From: Takakia lepidozioides
Taxonomy: Eukaryota > Streptophyta > Takakiopsida > Takakiales > Takakiaceae
Assembly: GCA_030704615.1 (NCBI GenBank)
Contig: CM060734.1
Span: 27,034,001-27,094,000, forward strand
DNA: 60,000 nt
Reading direction: 5' to 3'
The translations under genes were made by a program, and so were the position numbers. Below the pieces are notes generated by a model. The model worked only from the letters and a program-made list of their open reading frames with translations, ran no database searches and had not been told where the DNA came from. This document shows positions 1 to 10,639 of this stretch, in pieces (within the stretch, counting starts at the first letter, position 1; every line of letters starts with the position of its first letter).

Positions 1-3000
1 TTTTTGATTGCTTTCAAACATGCGAGTGTGTTGGACATACCTTGTCAGAGGTACGTGTCGAGTATCAAGTCAATCGAAATTGATTCAAAGGGTGAACCCA
101 TCGTTCGATGTTCAAATGATTTTTGATTGCTTTCAATCTTTGCGAGTGTGTTGGACATACCTTGTCACATGCTCCTCTCAAGTATGAAGTCAATCAAATT
201 GATTGAAAGGGTGAACCCATCGTTCGATGTTCAAATGATTTGATTGCTTTCAAACATTGCGAGTGTGTTGGACATACCTTGTCAGAGGTACGTGTCGAGT
301 ATGAGGTCAATCAAAATTGATTCAAAGGGTGAACCCATCGTTCGATGTTCAAATGAATTTTGATTGCTTTCAATCTTTGCGAGTGTGTTGGACATACCTT
401 GTCACATGCTCCTCTCAAGTATGAAGTCAATCAAATTGATTGAAAGGGTGAACCCATCGTTCGATGTTCAAATGATCTTTGATTGCTTTCAAACATTGCG
501 AGTGTGTTGGACATACCTTGTCAGAGGTACGTGTCGAGTATCAGGTCAATCGAAATTGATTCAAAGGGTGAACCCATCGTTCGATGTTCAAATGAATTTT
601 GATTGCTTTCAATCTTTGCGAGTGTGTTGGACATACCTTGTCACATGCTCCTCTCAAGTATGAAGTCAATCAAAATTGATTGAAAGGGTGAACCCATCGT
701 TCGATGTTCAAATGATTTTTGATTGCTTTCAAACATTGCGAGTGTGTTGGACATACCTTGTCAGAGGTACGTGTCGAGTATCAAGTCAATCAAATTGATT
801 CAAAGGGTGAACCCATCGTTCGATGTTCAAATGATTTTTGATTGCTTTCAAACATTGCGAGTGTGTTGGACATACCTTGTCACAGCTCCTCTCAAGTATG
901 AAGTCAATCAAAATTGATTGAAAGGGTGAACCCATCGTTCGATGTTCAAATGATTTTGATTGCTTTCAAACATTGCGAGTGTGTTGGACATACCTTGTCA
1001 CATGCTCCTCTCAAGTATCAAGTCAATCAAAAGATTGAAAGGGTGAACCCATCGTTCGATGTTCAAATGATTTTTGATTGCTTTCAAACTTTGCGAGTGT
1101 GTTGGACATACCTTGTCACATGCTCCTCTCAAGTATGAAGTCAATCAAAATTGATTGAAAGGGTGAACCCATCGTTCGATGTTCAAATGATTTTGATTGC
1201 TTTCAATCTTTGCGAGTGTGTTGGACATACCTTGTCACATGCTCCTCTCAAGTATGAAGTCAATCAAATTGATTGAAAGGGTGAACCCATCGTTCGATGT
1301 TCAAATGATTTTTGATTGCTTTCAAACATTGCGAGTGTGTGGACATACCTTGTCACATGCTCCTCTCAAGTATGAAGTCAATCAAAATTGATTGAAAGGG
1401 TGAACCCATCGTTCGATGTTCAAATGATTTTTGATTGCTTTAATATTGCGAGTGTGTTGGACATACCTTGTCACATGCTCCTCTCAAGTATGAAGGTCAA
1501 TCGAAATTGATTGAAAGGGTGAACCCATCGTTCGATGTTCAAATGAATTTTTGATTGCTTTCAATCTTTGCGAGTGTGTTGGACATACCTTGTCAAGCTC
1601 CTCTCAAGTATGAAGTCAATCAAAATTGATTGAAAGGGTGAACCCATCGTTCGATGTTCAAATGAATTTTTGATTGCTTTCAATCTTGCGAGTGTGTTGG
1701 ACATACCTTGTCACATGCTCCTGTCAAGTATGAAGTCAATCAAAATTGATTCAAAGGGTGAACCCATCGTTCGATGTTCAAATGAATTTTTGATTGCTTT
1801 CAATCTTTGCGAGTGTGTTGACATACCTTGTCACATGCTCCTCTCAAGTATGAAGTCAATCAAAATTGATTGAAAGGGTGAACCCATCGTTCGATGTTCA
1901 AATGATTTTTGATTGCTTTCAAACATTGCGAGTGTGTTGGACATACCTTGTCAGAGGTACGTGTCGAGTATCACGTCAATCGAAATTGATTCAAAGGGTG
2001 AACCCATCGTTCGATGTTCAAATGAATTTTGATTGCTTTCAATCTTTGCGAGTGTGTTGGACATACCTTGTCACATGCTCCTCTCAAGTATGAAGTCAAT
2101 CAAAATTGATTGAAAGGGTGAACCCATCGTTCGATGTTCAAATGATTTTTGATTGCTTTCAAACATTGCGAGTGTGTTGGACATACCTTGTCAGAGGTAC
2201 GTGTCGAGTATCAAGTCAATCAAATTGATTCAAAGGGTGAACCCATCGTTCGATGTTCAAATGATTTTGATTGCTTTCAATCTTTGCGAGTGTGTTGGAC
2301 ATACCTTGTCACATGCTCCTCTCAAGTATGAAGTCAATCAAAATTGATTGAAAGGGTGAACCCATCGTTCGATGTTCAAATGATTTTTGATTGCTTTCAA
2401 ACATTGCGAGTGTGTTGGACATACCTTGTCAGAGGTACGTGTGAGTATCAGGTCAATCAAAATGATTCAAAGGGTGAACCCATCGTTCGATGTTCAAATG
2501 ATTTTTGATTGCTTTCAATCTTTGCGAGTGTGTTGGACATACCTTGTCACATGCTCCTCTCAAGTATGAAGTCAATCAAAATTGATTGAAAGGGTGAACC
2601 CATCGTTCGATGTTCAAATGATCTTTGATTGCTTTCAAACATTGCGAGTGTGTTGGACATACCTTGTCAGAGGTACGTGTCAAGTATGAAGGTCAATCGA
2701 AATTGATTCAAAGGGTGAACCCATCGTTCGATGTTCAAATGAATTTTTGATTGCTTTCAATCTTTGCGAGTGTGTTGGACATACCTTGTCACATGCTCCT
2801 CTCAAGTATGAAGTCAATCAAAATTGATTGAAAGGGTGAACCCATCGTTCGATGTTCAAATGATTTTGATTGCTTTCAAACATTGCGAGTGTGTTGGACA
2901 TACCTTGTCAGAGGTACGTGTCGAGTATCAGGTCAATCGAAATTGATTCAAAGGGTGAACCCATCGTTCGATGTTCAAATGAATTTTTGATTGCTTTCAA

Positions 3001-6000
3001 TCTTTGCGAGTGTGTTGGACATACCTTGTCACATGCTCCTCTCAAGTATGAAGTCAATCAAAATTGATTGAAAGGGTGAACCCATCGTTCGATGTTCAAA
3101 TGATTTGATTGCTTTTCAACATTGCGAGTGTGTTGGACATACCTTGTCAGAGGTACGTGTCGAAGTATCAAGTCAATCAAAATTGATTGAAAGGGTGAAC
3201 CATCGTTCGATGTTCAAATGATTTTTGATTGCTTTCAATCTTTGCGAGTGTTGGACATACCTTGTCACATGCTCCTCTCAAGTATGAAGTCAATCAAAAT
3301 TGATTGAAAGGGTGAACCCATCGTTCGATGTTCAAATGATCTTTGATTGCTTTCAACATTGCGAGTGTGTGGACATACCTTGTCAGATGCTCCTCTCAAG
3401 TATGAAGTCAATCAAAATTGATTGAAAGGGTGAACCCATCGTTCGATGTTCAAATGATTTTTGATTGCTTTCAAACATTGCGAGTGTGTTGGACATACCT
3501 TGTCACATGCTCCTCTCAAGTATGAAGTCAATCAAAATTGATTGAAAGGGTGAACCCATCGTTCGATGTTCAAATGATTTGATTGCTTTCAAACATTGCG
3601 AGTGTGTTGGACATACCTTGTCAGAGGTACGTGTCAAGTATCAGGTCAATCGAAATTGATTCAAAGGGTGAACCCATCGTTCGATGTTCAAATGAATTTT
3701 TGATTGCTTTCAATCTTTGCGAGTGTGTTGGACATACCTTGTCACATGCTCCTCTCAAGTATGAAGTCAATCAAAATTGATTGAAAGGGTGAACCCATCG
3801 TTCGATGTTCAAATGAATTTTGATTGCTTTCAAACATTGCGAGTGTGTGGACATACCTTGTCAGATGCTCCTGTCAAGTATGAAGTCAATCAAAATGATT
3901 GAAAGGGTGAACCCATCGTTCGATGTTCAAATGATTTTGATTGCTTTCAATCTTTGCGAGTGTGTTGGACATACCTTGTCACATGCTCCTCTCAAGTATG
4001 AAGTCAATCAAAATTGATTGAAAGGGTGAACCCATCGTTCGATGTTCAAATGAATTTTTGATTGCTTTCAACATTGCGAGTGTGTTGGACATACCTTGTC
4101 ACATGCTACTCTCAAGTATGAAGTCAATCAAAATTGATTGAAAGGGTGAACCCATCGTTCGATGTTCAAATGATTTTGATTGCTTTCAATCTTTGCGAGT
4201 GTGTTGGACATACCTTGTCACATACTCCTCTCAAGTATGAAGTCAATCAAAATTGATTGAAAGGGTGAACCCATCGTTCGATGTTCAAATGATTTTGATT
4301 GCTTTCAAACATTGCGAGTGTGTTGGACATACCTTGTCAGAGGTACGTGTCGAGTATCAGGTCAATCGAAATTGATTCAAAGGGTGAACCCATCGTTCGA
4401 TGTTCAAATGAATTTTGATTGCTTTCAATCTTTGCGAGTGTGTTGGATACCTTGTCAATGCTCCTCTCAAGTATGAAGTCAATCAAAATTGATTGAAAGG
4501 GTGAACCCATCGTTCGATGTTCAAATGATTTTTGATTGCTTTCAAACATTGCGAGTGTGTTGGATACCTTGTCAGAGGTACGTGTCTCGAGTATGAAGTC
4601 AATCAAAATTGATTGAAAGGGTGAACCCATCGTTCGATGTTCAAATGAATTTTGATTGCTTTCAATCTTTGCGAGTGTGTTGGACATACCTTGTCACATG
4701 CTCCTCTCAAGTATGAAGTCAATCAAAATGATTGAAAGGGTGAACCCATCGTTCGATGTTCAAATGATTTTTGATTGCTTTCAAACATTGCGAGTGTGTT
4801 GGACATACCTTGTCACATGTACTCTCAAGTATGAAGTCAATCAAAATGATTGAAAGGGTGAACCCATCGTTCGATGTTCAAATGATTTTGATTGCTTTCA
4901 AACTTTGCGAGTGTGTGGACATACCTTGTCACATGCTCCTCTCAAGTATGAAGTCAATCAAAATTGATTGAAAGGGTGAACCCATCGTTCGATGTTCAAA
5001 TGATCTTTGATTGCTTTCAAACATTGCGAGTGTGTTGGACTTACCTTGTCAGAGGTACGTGTCAAGTATGAGGTCAATCGAAATTGATTCAAAGGGTGAA
5101 CCCATCGTTCGATGTTCAAATGAATTTTTGATTGCTTTCAATCTTTGCGAGTGTGTTGGACATACCTTGTCACATGCTCCTCTCAAGTATGAAGTCAATC
5201 AAAATTGATTGAAAGGGTGAACCCATCGTTCGATGTTCAAATGATTTTTGATTGCTTTCAAACATTGCGAGTGTGTTGGACATACCTTGTCAGAGGTACG
5301 TGTCGAGTATCAGGTCAATCGAAATTGATTCAAAGGGTGAACCCATCGTTCGATGTTCAAATGATTTTTTTGATTGCTTTCAATCTTTGCGAGTGTGTTG
5401 GACATACCTTGTCACATGCTCCTCTCAAGTATGAAGTCAATCAAAATTGATTGAAAGGGTGAACCCATCGTTCGATGTTCAAATGATTTTGATTGCTTTC
5501 AACATTGCGAGTGTGTTGGACATACCTTGTCAGAGGTACGTGTCGAGTATCAGGTCAATCGAAATTGATTCAAAGGGTGAACCCATCGTTCGATGTTCAA
5601 ATGAATTTTTGATTGCTTTCAATCTTTGCGAGTGTGTTGGACATACCTTGTCACATGCTCCTCTCAAGTATGAAGTCAATCAAAATTGATTGAAAGGGTG
5701 AACCCATGTTCGATGTTCAAATGATCTTTGATTGCTTTCAAACATTGCGAGTGTGTTGGACATACCTTGTCACATGCTCCTCTCAAGTATGAAGTCAATC
5801 AAAATGATTGAAAGGGTGAACCCATCGTTCGATGTTCAAATGATTTTTGATTGCTTTCAAACATTGCGAGTGTGTTGGACATACCTTGTCACATGCTCCT
5901 CTCAAGTATGAAGTCAATCAAAATTGATTGAAAGGGTGACCCATCGTTCGATGTTCAAATGATCTTTGATTGCTTTCAAACATTGCGAGTGTGTTGGACA

Positions 6001-8612
6001 TACCTTGTCAGAGGTACGTGTCAAGTAACAGGTCAATCGAAAATGATTCAAAGGGTGAACCCATCGTTCGATGTTCAAATGAATTTTTGATTGCTTTCAA
6101 TCTTTGCGAGTGTGTTGGACATACCTTGTCACATGCTCCTCTCAAGTATGAAGTCAATCAAAATTGATTGAAGGGTGAACCCATCGTTCGATGTTCAAAT
6201 GATCTTTGATTGCTTTCAATCTTGCGAGTGTGTTGGACATACCTTGTCAGAGGTACGTGTCAAGTATCAGGTCAATCGAAATTGATTCAAAGGGTGAACC
6301 CATCGTTCGATGTTCAAATGAATTTTTGATTGCTTTCAATCTTTGCGAGTGTGTTGAACATACCTTGTCACATGCTCCTCTCAAGTATGAAGTCAATCAA
6401 AATTGATTGAAAGGGTGAACCCATCGTTCGATGTTCAAATGATTTTGATTGCTTTCAAACATTGCGAGTGTGTTGGACATACCTTGTCAGAGGTACGTGT
6501 CGAGTATCACGTCAATCGAAATTGATTAAAGGGTGAACCCATCGTTCGATGTTCAAATGAATTTTGATTGCTTTCAATCTTTGCGAGTGTGTTGGACATA
6601 CCTTGTCACATGCTCCTCTCAAGTATGAAGTCAATCAAAATTGATTGAAAGGGTGAACCCATCGTTCGATGTTCAAATGATTTTTGATTGCTTTCAAACA
6701 TTGCGAGTGTGTTGGACATACCTTGTCAGAGGTACGTGTCGAGTATCATGTCAATCGAAATTGATTCAAAGGGTGAACCCATCGTTCGATGTTCAAATGA
6801 ATTTTTGATTGCTTTCAATCTTTGCGAGTGTGTTGGACATACCTTGTCACATGCTCCTCTCAAGTATGAAGTCAATCAAAATTGATTGAAAGGGTGAACC
6901 CATCGTTCGATGTTCAAATGATTTTTGATTGCTTTCAAACATTGCGAGTGTGTTGGACATACCTTGTCACATGCTCCTCTGAGTATGAAGTCAATCAAAA
7001 TGATTGAAAGGGTGAACCCATCGTTCGATGTTCAAATGATTTTGATTGCTTTCAAAATTGGCGAGTGTGTTGGACATACCTTGTCACATGCTCCTCTCAA
7101 GTATGAAGTCAATCAAATTGATTGAAAGGGTGAACCCATCGTTCGATGTTCAAATGATCTTTGATTGCTTTCAAACATTGCGAGTGTGTTGGACATACCT
7201 TGTCAGAGGTACGTGTCAAGTATCAGGTCAATCGAAATTGATTCAAAGGGTGAACCCATCGTTCGATGTTCAAATGAATTTTTGATTGCTTTCAATCTTT
7301 GCGAGTGTGTTGGACATACCTTGTCACATGCTCCTCTCAAGTATGAAGTCAATCAAAATTGATTGAAAGGGTGAACCCATCGTTCGATGTTCAAATGATC
7401 TTTGATTGCTTTCAAACATTGCGAGTGTGTTGGACATACCTTGTCAGAGGTACGTGTCTAGTATGAGGTCAATCGAATGATTCAAAGGGTGAACCCATCG
7501 TTCGATGTTCAAATGAATTTTGATTGCTTTCAATCTTTGCGAGTGTGTTGGACATACCTTGTCACATGCTCCTCTCAAGTATGAAGTCAATCAAAATTGA
7601 TTGAAAGGGTGAACCCATCGTTCGATGTTCAAATGATTTTGATTGCTTTCAAACATTGCGAGTGTGTTGGACATACCTTGTCAGAGGTACGTGTCGAGTA
7701 TCAGGTCAATCGAAATTGATTCAAGGGTGAACCCATCGTTCGATGTTCAAATGAATTTTTGATTGCTTTCAATCTTTGCGAGTGTGTTGGACATACCTTG
7801 TCACATGCTCCTCTCAAGTATGAAGTCAATCAAAATTGATTGAAAGGGTGAACCCATCGTTCGATGTTCAAATGATTTTGATTGCTTTCAAACATTGCGA
7901 GTGTTGGACATACCTGTCAGAGGACCTGTCGAGTATCAAGTCAATCAAAATTGATTCAAAGGGTGAACCCATCGTTCGATGTTCAAATGAATTTTGATTG
8001 CTTTCAATCTTTGCGAGTGTGTTGGACATACCTTGTCACATGCTCCTCTCAAGTATGAAGTCAATCAAAATTGATTGAAAGGGTGAACCCATCGTTCGAT
8101 GTTCAAATGATCTTTGATTGCTTTCAAACATTGCGAGTGTGTTGGACATACCTTGTCACATGCTCCTCTGAAGTATGAAGTCAATCAAATTGATTGAAAG
8201 GGTGAACCCATCGTTCGATGTTCAAATGAATTTTGATTGCTTTCAAACATTGCGAGTGTGTTGGACATACCTTGTCACATGCTCCTCTCAAGTATGAAGT
8301 CAATCAAAATTGATTGAAAGGGTGAACCCATCGTTCGATGTTCAAATGATCTTTGATTGCTTTCAAACATTGCGAGTGTGTTGGACATACCTTGTCAGAG
8401 GTACGTGTCGAGTATCAGGTCAATCGAAATGATTCAAAGGGTGAACCATCGTTCGATGTTCAAATGAATTTTTGATTGCTTTCAATCTTTGCGAGTGTGT
8501 TGGACATACCTTGTCACATGCTCCTCTCAAGTATGAAGTCAATCAAAATTGATTGAAAGGGTGAACCATCGTTCGATGTTCAAATGATCTTTGATTGCTT
8601 TCAAACATTGCG
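1..8612 (+). repeat. Tandem satellite array, plus orientation, left block
   Basis: Continuous head-to-tail copies of a monomer of about 120 bp, roughly 72 copies by length. Each copy can be recognised by the order TTTGATTGCTTTCAA, GCGAGTGTGTTGGACATACC, an A- or B-specific segment, then GGGTGAACCCATCG and TTCGATGTTCAAATGA. Types A and B usually alternate, but there are B-only stretches. One-base and two-base indels are frequent here, for example GTGTGGACATACC for GTGTGTTGGACATACC near 1337, 3368 and 3846, and shortened T runs at the monomer joint, so many units are 117-119 bp. No gene, transposon or unique sequence interrupts the block. The first base lies inside a monomer and the last base (8612) stops inside a monomer at the gap, so neither end is a true array edge. 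Confidence 0.97.
837..1907 (+). repeat. Run of nine consecutive B-type monomers
   Basis: Nine monomers in a row carry the B-type central segment (CTCCTCTCAAG or a one-step variant) with no A-type monomer between them. The total is 1071 bp, an average of 119 bp each. Several keep the A-like TCAAACATTG start, so they are A/B chimeras at the left end. The copy near 872-905 has CACAGCTCCTC, the copy near 1490 has GAAGGTCAATCGAAATTG, and the copy near 1590 has CAAGCTCCTC. A-B alternation resumes from 1908. This looks like local expansion of B by unequal exchange (inference). Confidence 0.85.
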
Positions 8613-9112
8613 NNNNNNNNNNNNNNNNNNNNNNNNNNNNNNNNNNNNNNNNNNNNNNNNNNNNNNNNNNNNNNNNNNNNNNNNNNNNNNNNNNNNNNNN
8701 NNNNNNNNNNNNNNNNNNNNNNNNNNNNNNNNNNNNNNNNNNNNNNNNNNNNNNNNNNNNNNNNNNNNNNNNNNNNNNNNNNNNNNNNNNNNNNNNNNNN
8801 NNNNNNNNNNNNNNNNNNNNNNNNNNNNNNNNNNNNNNNNNNNNNNNNNNNNNNNNNNNNNNNNNNNNNNNNNNNNNNNNNNNNNNNNNNNNNNNNNNNN
8901 NNNNNNNNNNNNNNNNNNNNNNNNNNNNNNNNNNNNNNNNNNNNNNNNNNNNNNNNNNNNNNNNNNNNNNNNNNNNNNNNNNNNNNNNNNNNNNNNNNNN
9001 NNNNNNNNNNNNNNNNNNNNNNNNNNNNNNNNNNNNNNNNNNNNNNNNNNNNNNNNNNNNNNNNNNNNNNNNNNNNNNNNNNNNNNNNNNNNNNNNNNNN
9101 NNNNNNNNNNNN
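8613..9112. other. Assembly gap of exactly 500 N
   Basis: Positions 8613-9112 are all N, exactly 500 bases, which looks like a placeholder or estimated scaffold gap. The left flank ends inside a plus-oriented monomer (..CAAACATTGCG). The right flank starts inside a minus-oriented B monomer (GAGCATGTGACAAGG..). At least one change of repeat orientation therefore lies inside the gap or was created by joining contigs across it. Open frames that cross the gap are artefacts of the N run. Confidence 0.99.
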
Positions 9113-10404
9113 GAGCATGTGACAAGGTATGTTCAACACACTCGCAAAAATTGAAAGCTAATCAAAAATTCATTTGAACATCGAACGACGGGTTCACCCT
9201 TTGAATCAATTTCGATTGACCTGATACTCCACACGTACCTCTGACAAGGTATGTCCAACACACTCCCAATGTTTGAAAGCAATCAAAAATCATTTGAACA
9301 TCCAAACGATGGGTTCACCCTTCAATCCATTTTAATTGACTTCATACTTGAGAGGAGCATGTGACAAGGTATGTCCAACAAACTCGCAAAGATTGAAAGC
9401 AATTAAAAATTCATTTGAACATCGAACGATGGGTTCACCCTTTGAATCAATATCGATTGACGTGATACTCGACATGTACCTTTGACAAGGTATGTCCAAC
9501 ACACTCGCAAAGATTGAAAGCAATCAAAAATCATTTGAACATCGAACGATGGGTTCACCCTTTCATCAATTTGATTGACTTCATACTTGACAGGAGCATC
9601 TGACAAGGTATGTCCAACACACTCCCAAGTTTGAAAGCAATCAAAATCATTTCAACATCGAACGATGGGTTCACCCTTTGAATCATTTCGATTGACTTCA
9701 TACTCGACACGTAGCATCTGGCAAGGTAAGTCCAACACACTCGCAATGTTTGAAAGCAATCAAAAATTCATTTGAACATCGAACGATGGGTTCACCGTTT
9801 GAATCCATTTCGATTGACGTGATACTCGACACGTACCTCTTACAAGGTATGTCCAACACACTCGGAATGTTTGAAAGCAATCAAAAATCATTTGAACATC
9901 GAATGATGGGTTCACCCTTTCAATCAATTTTGATTGACATCATACTTGAGAGGAGCATGTGACAAGGTATGTCCAACACACTCCCAAAGATTAAAAGCAA
10001 TCAAAAATTCATTTGAACATCGAACGATGGGTTCACCCTTTGAATCCATTTCGATTGACATGATACTCGACACGTACCTCTGACAAGGTAAGTCCAACAC
10101 ACTCGCCATGTTTGAAAGCAATCAAAGATCATTTGAACATCGAACGATGGGTTCACCCTTTCAATCAATTTTGATTGACTTCATACTTGAGAGGAGCATG
10201 TGACAATGTATGTCCAACACACTCGCCTTGATTGAAAGCAATCAAAAATTCATTTGAACATCCAACGATGGGTTCACCCTTCGAAACAATTTCGATTGAC
10301 GTGATACTCGACACGTACTTCTGACAAGGTATGTTCAACACACTCGCAATGTTTGAAAGCAATCCAAAATCATTTGAACATCGAACGATGAGTTCACCCT
10401 TTGA
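9113..10404 (-). repeat. Inverted, divergent segment of the satellite array
   Basis: About 10.7 monomers of the same satellite read on the minus strand. On the plus strand they appear as GACAAGGTATGTCCAACACA, then CATTTGAACATCGAACGATG, then GGTTCACCC. A-type centres (CACGTACCTCTGACAAGG or variants) lie near 9229, 9466, 9706, 9826, 10066 and 10307, with B-type centres (GAGAGGAGCATGTGACAAGG or variants) between most of them. Several substitutions per monomer set it apart from the main array: ACTCCCAA near 9262, 9621 and 9980; ACTCGGAA near 9862; CATCCAAACG near 9300; GAACGACGGG near 9184; GAATCCATTTCG near 9801 and 10041. The monomer near 9706 is an A/B mosaic (GACACGTAGCATCTGG). The left end is hidden by the gap; the right end is a sharp flip at 10400-10404. 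Confidence 0.95.
10400..10404. other. Repeat-orientation junction with 5-bp overlap TTTGA
   Basis: The minus-oriented monomer reads ..GAGTTCACCCTTTGA and would normally continue ATCAATTT. Instead the sequence continues TTGCTTTAAATC, which is the plus-oriented monomer start TTTGATTGCTTT. The bases TTTGA (10400-10404) belong to both readings, so the breakpoint cannot be placed within them. This is the only orientation change visible in readable sequence. Confidence 0.92.
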
Positions 10405-10639
10405 TTGCTTTAAATCTTTGCGAGTGTAGTGGACATACCTTGTCACATGCTCCTCTCAAGTATGAAATCAATCAAAATTGATTGAAAGGGTGAACCCATC
10501 GTTCGATGTTCAAATGATTTTTTGATTGCTTTCATCTTTGCGAGTGTGTTGGACATACCTTGTCACATGCTCCTCTCAAGTATGAAGTCAATGAAATTGA
10601 TTGAAAGGGTGAACGCATCGTTCGATGTTTCAAATGATC
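10405..10639 (+). repeat. Two degenerate plus monomers beside the inversion junction
   Basis: About 235 bp of plus-oriented B-type satellite with unusual variants: CTTTAAATCTTTG, GAGTGTAGTGGACATACC, TGAAATCAATC, GCTTTCATCTTTG, GTCAATGAAATTG, GAACGCATCG and GATGTTTCAAATG. The load of private or rare variants lies between that of the inverted segment and that of the main array. From 10640 the normal A-B alternation with near-consensus monomers begins. Confidence 0.85.

Noticed and set aside
8543-9177. Open frames of about 170-200 codons near 8.5-9.2 kb
   Set aside because: They consist almost entirely of the 500 N gap and are not real.
9113-10404. Transposon or foreign insert between gap and junction
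   Set aside because: The sequence is the same satellite on the other strand. No terminal repeats, target duplication or coding sequence are present.
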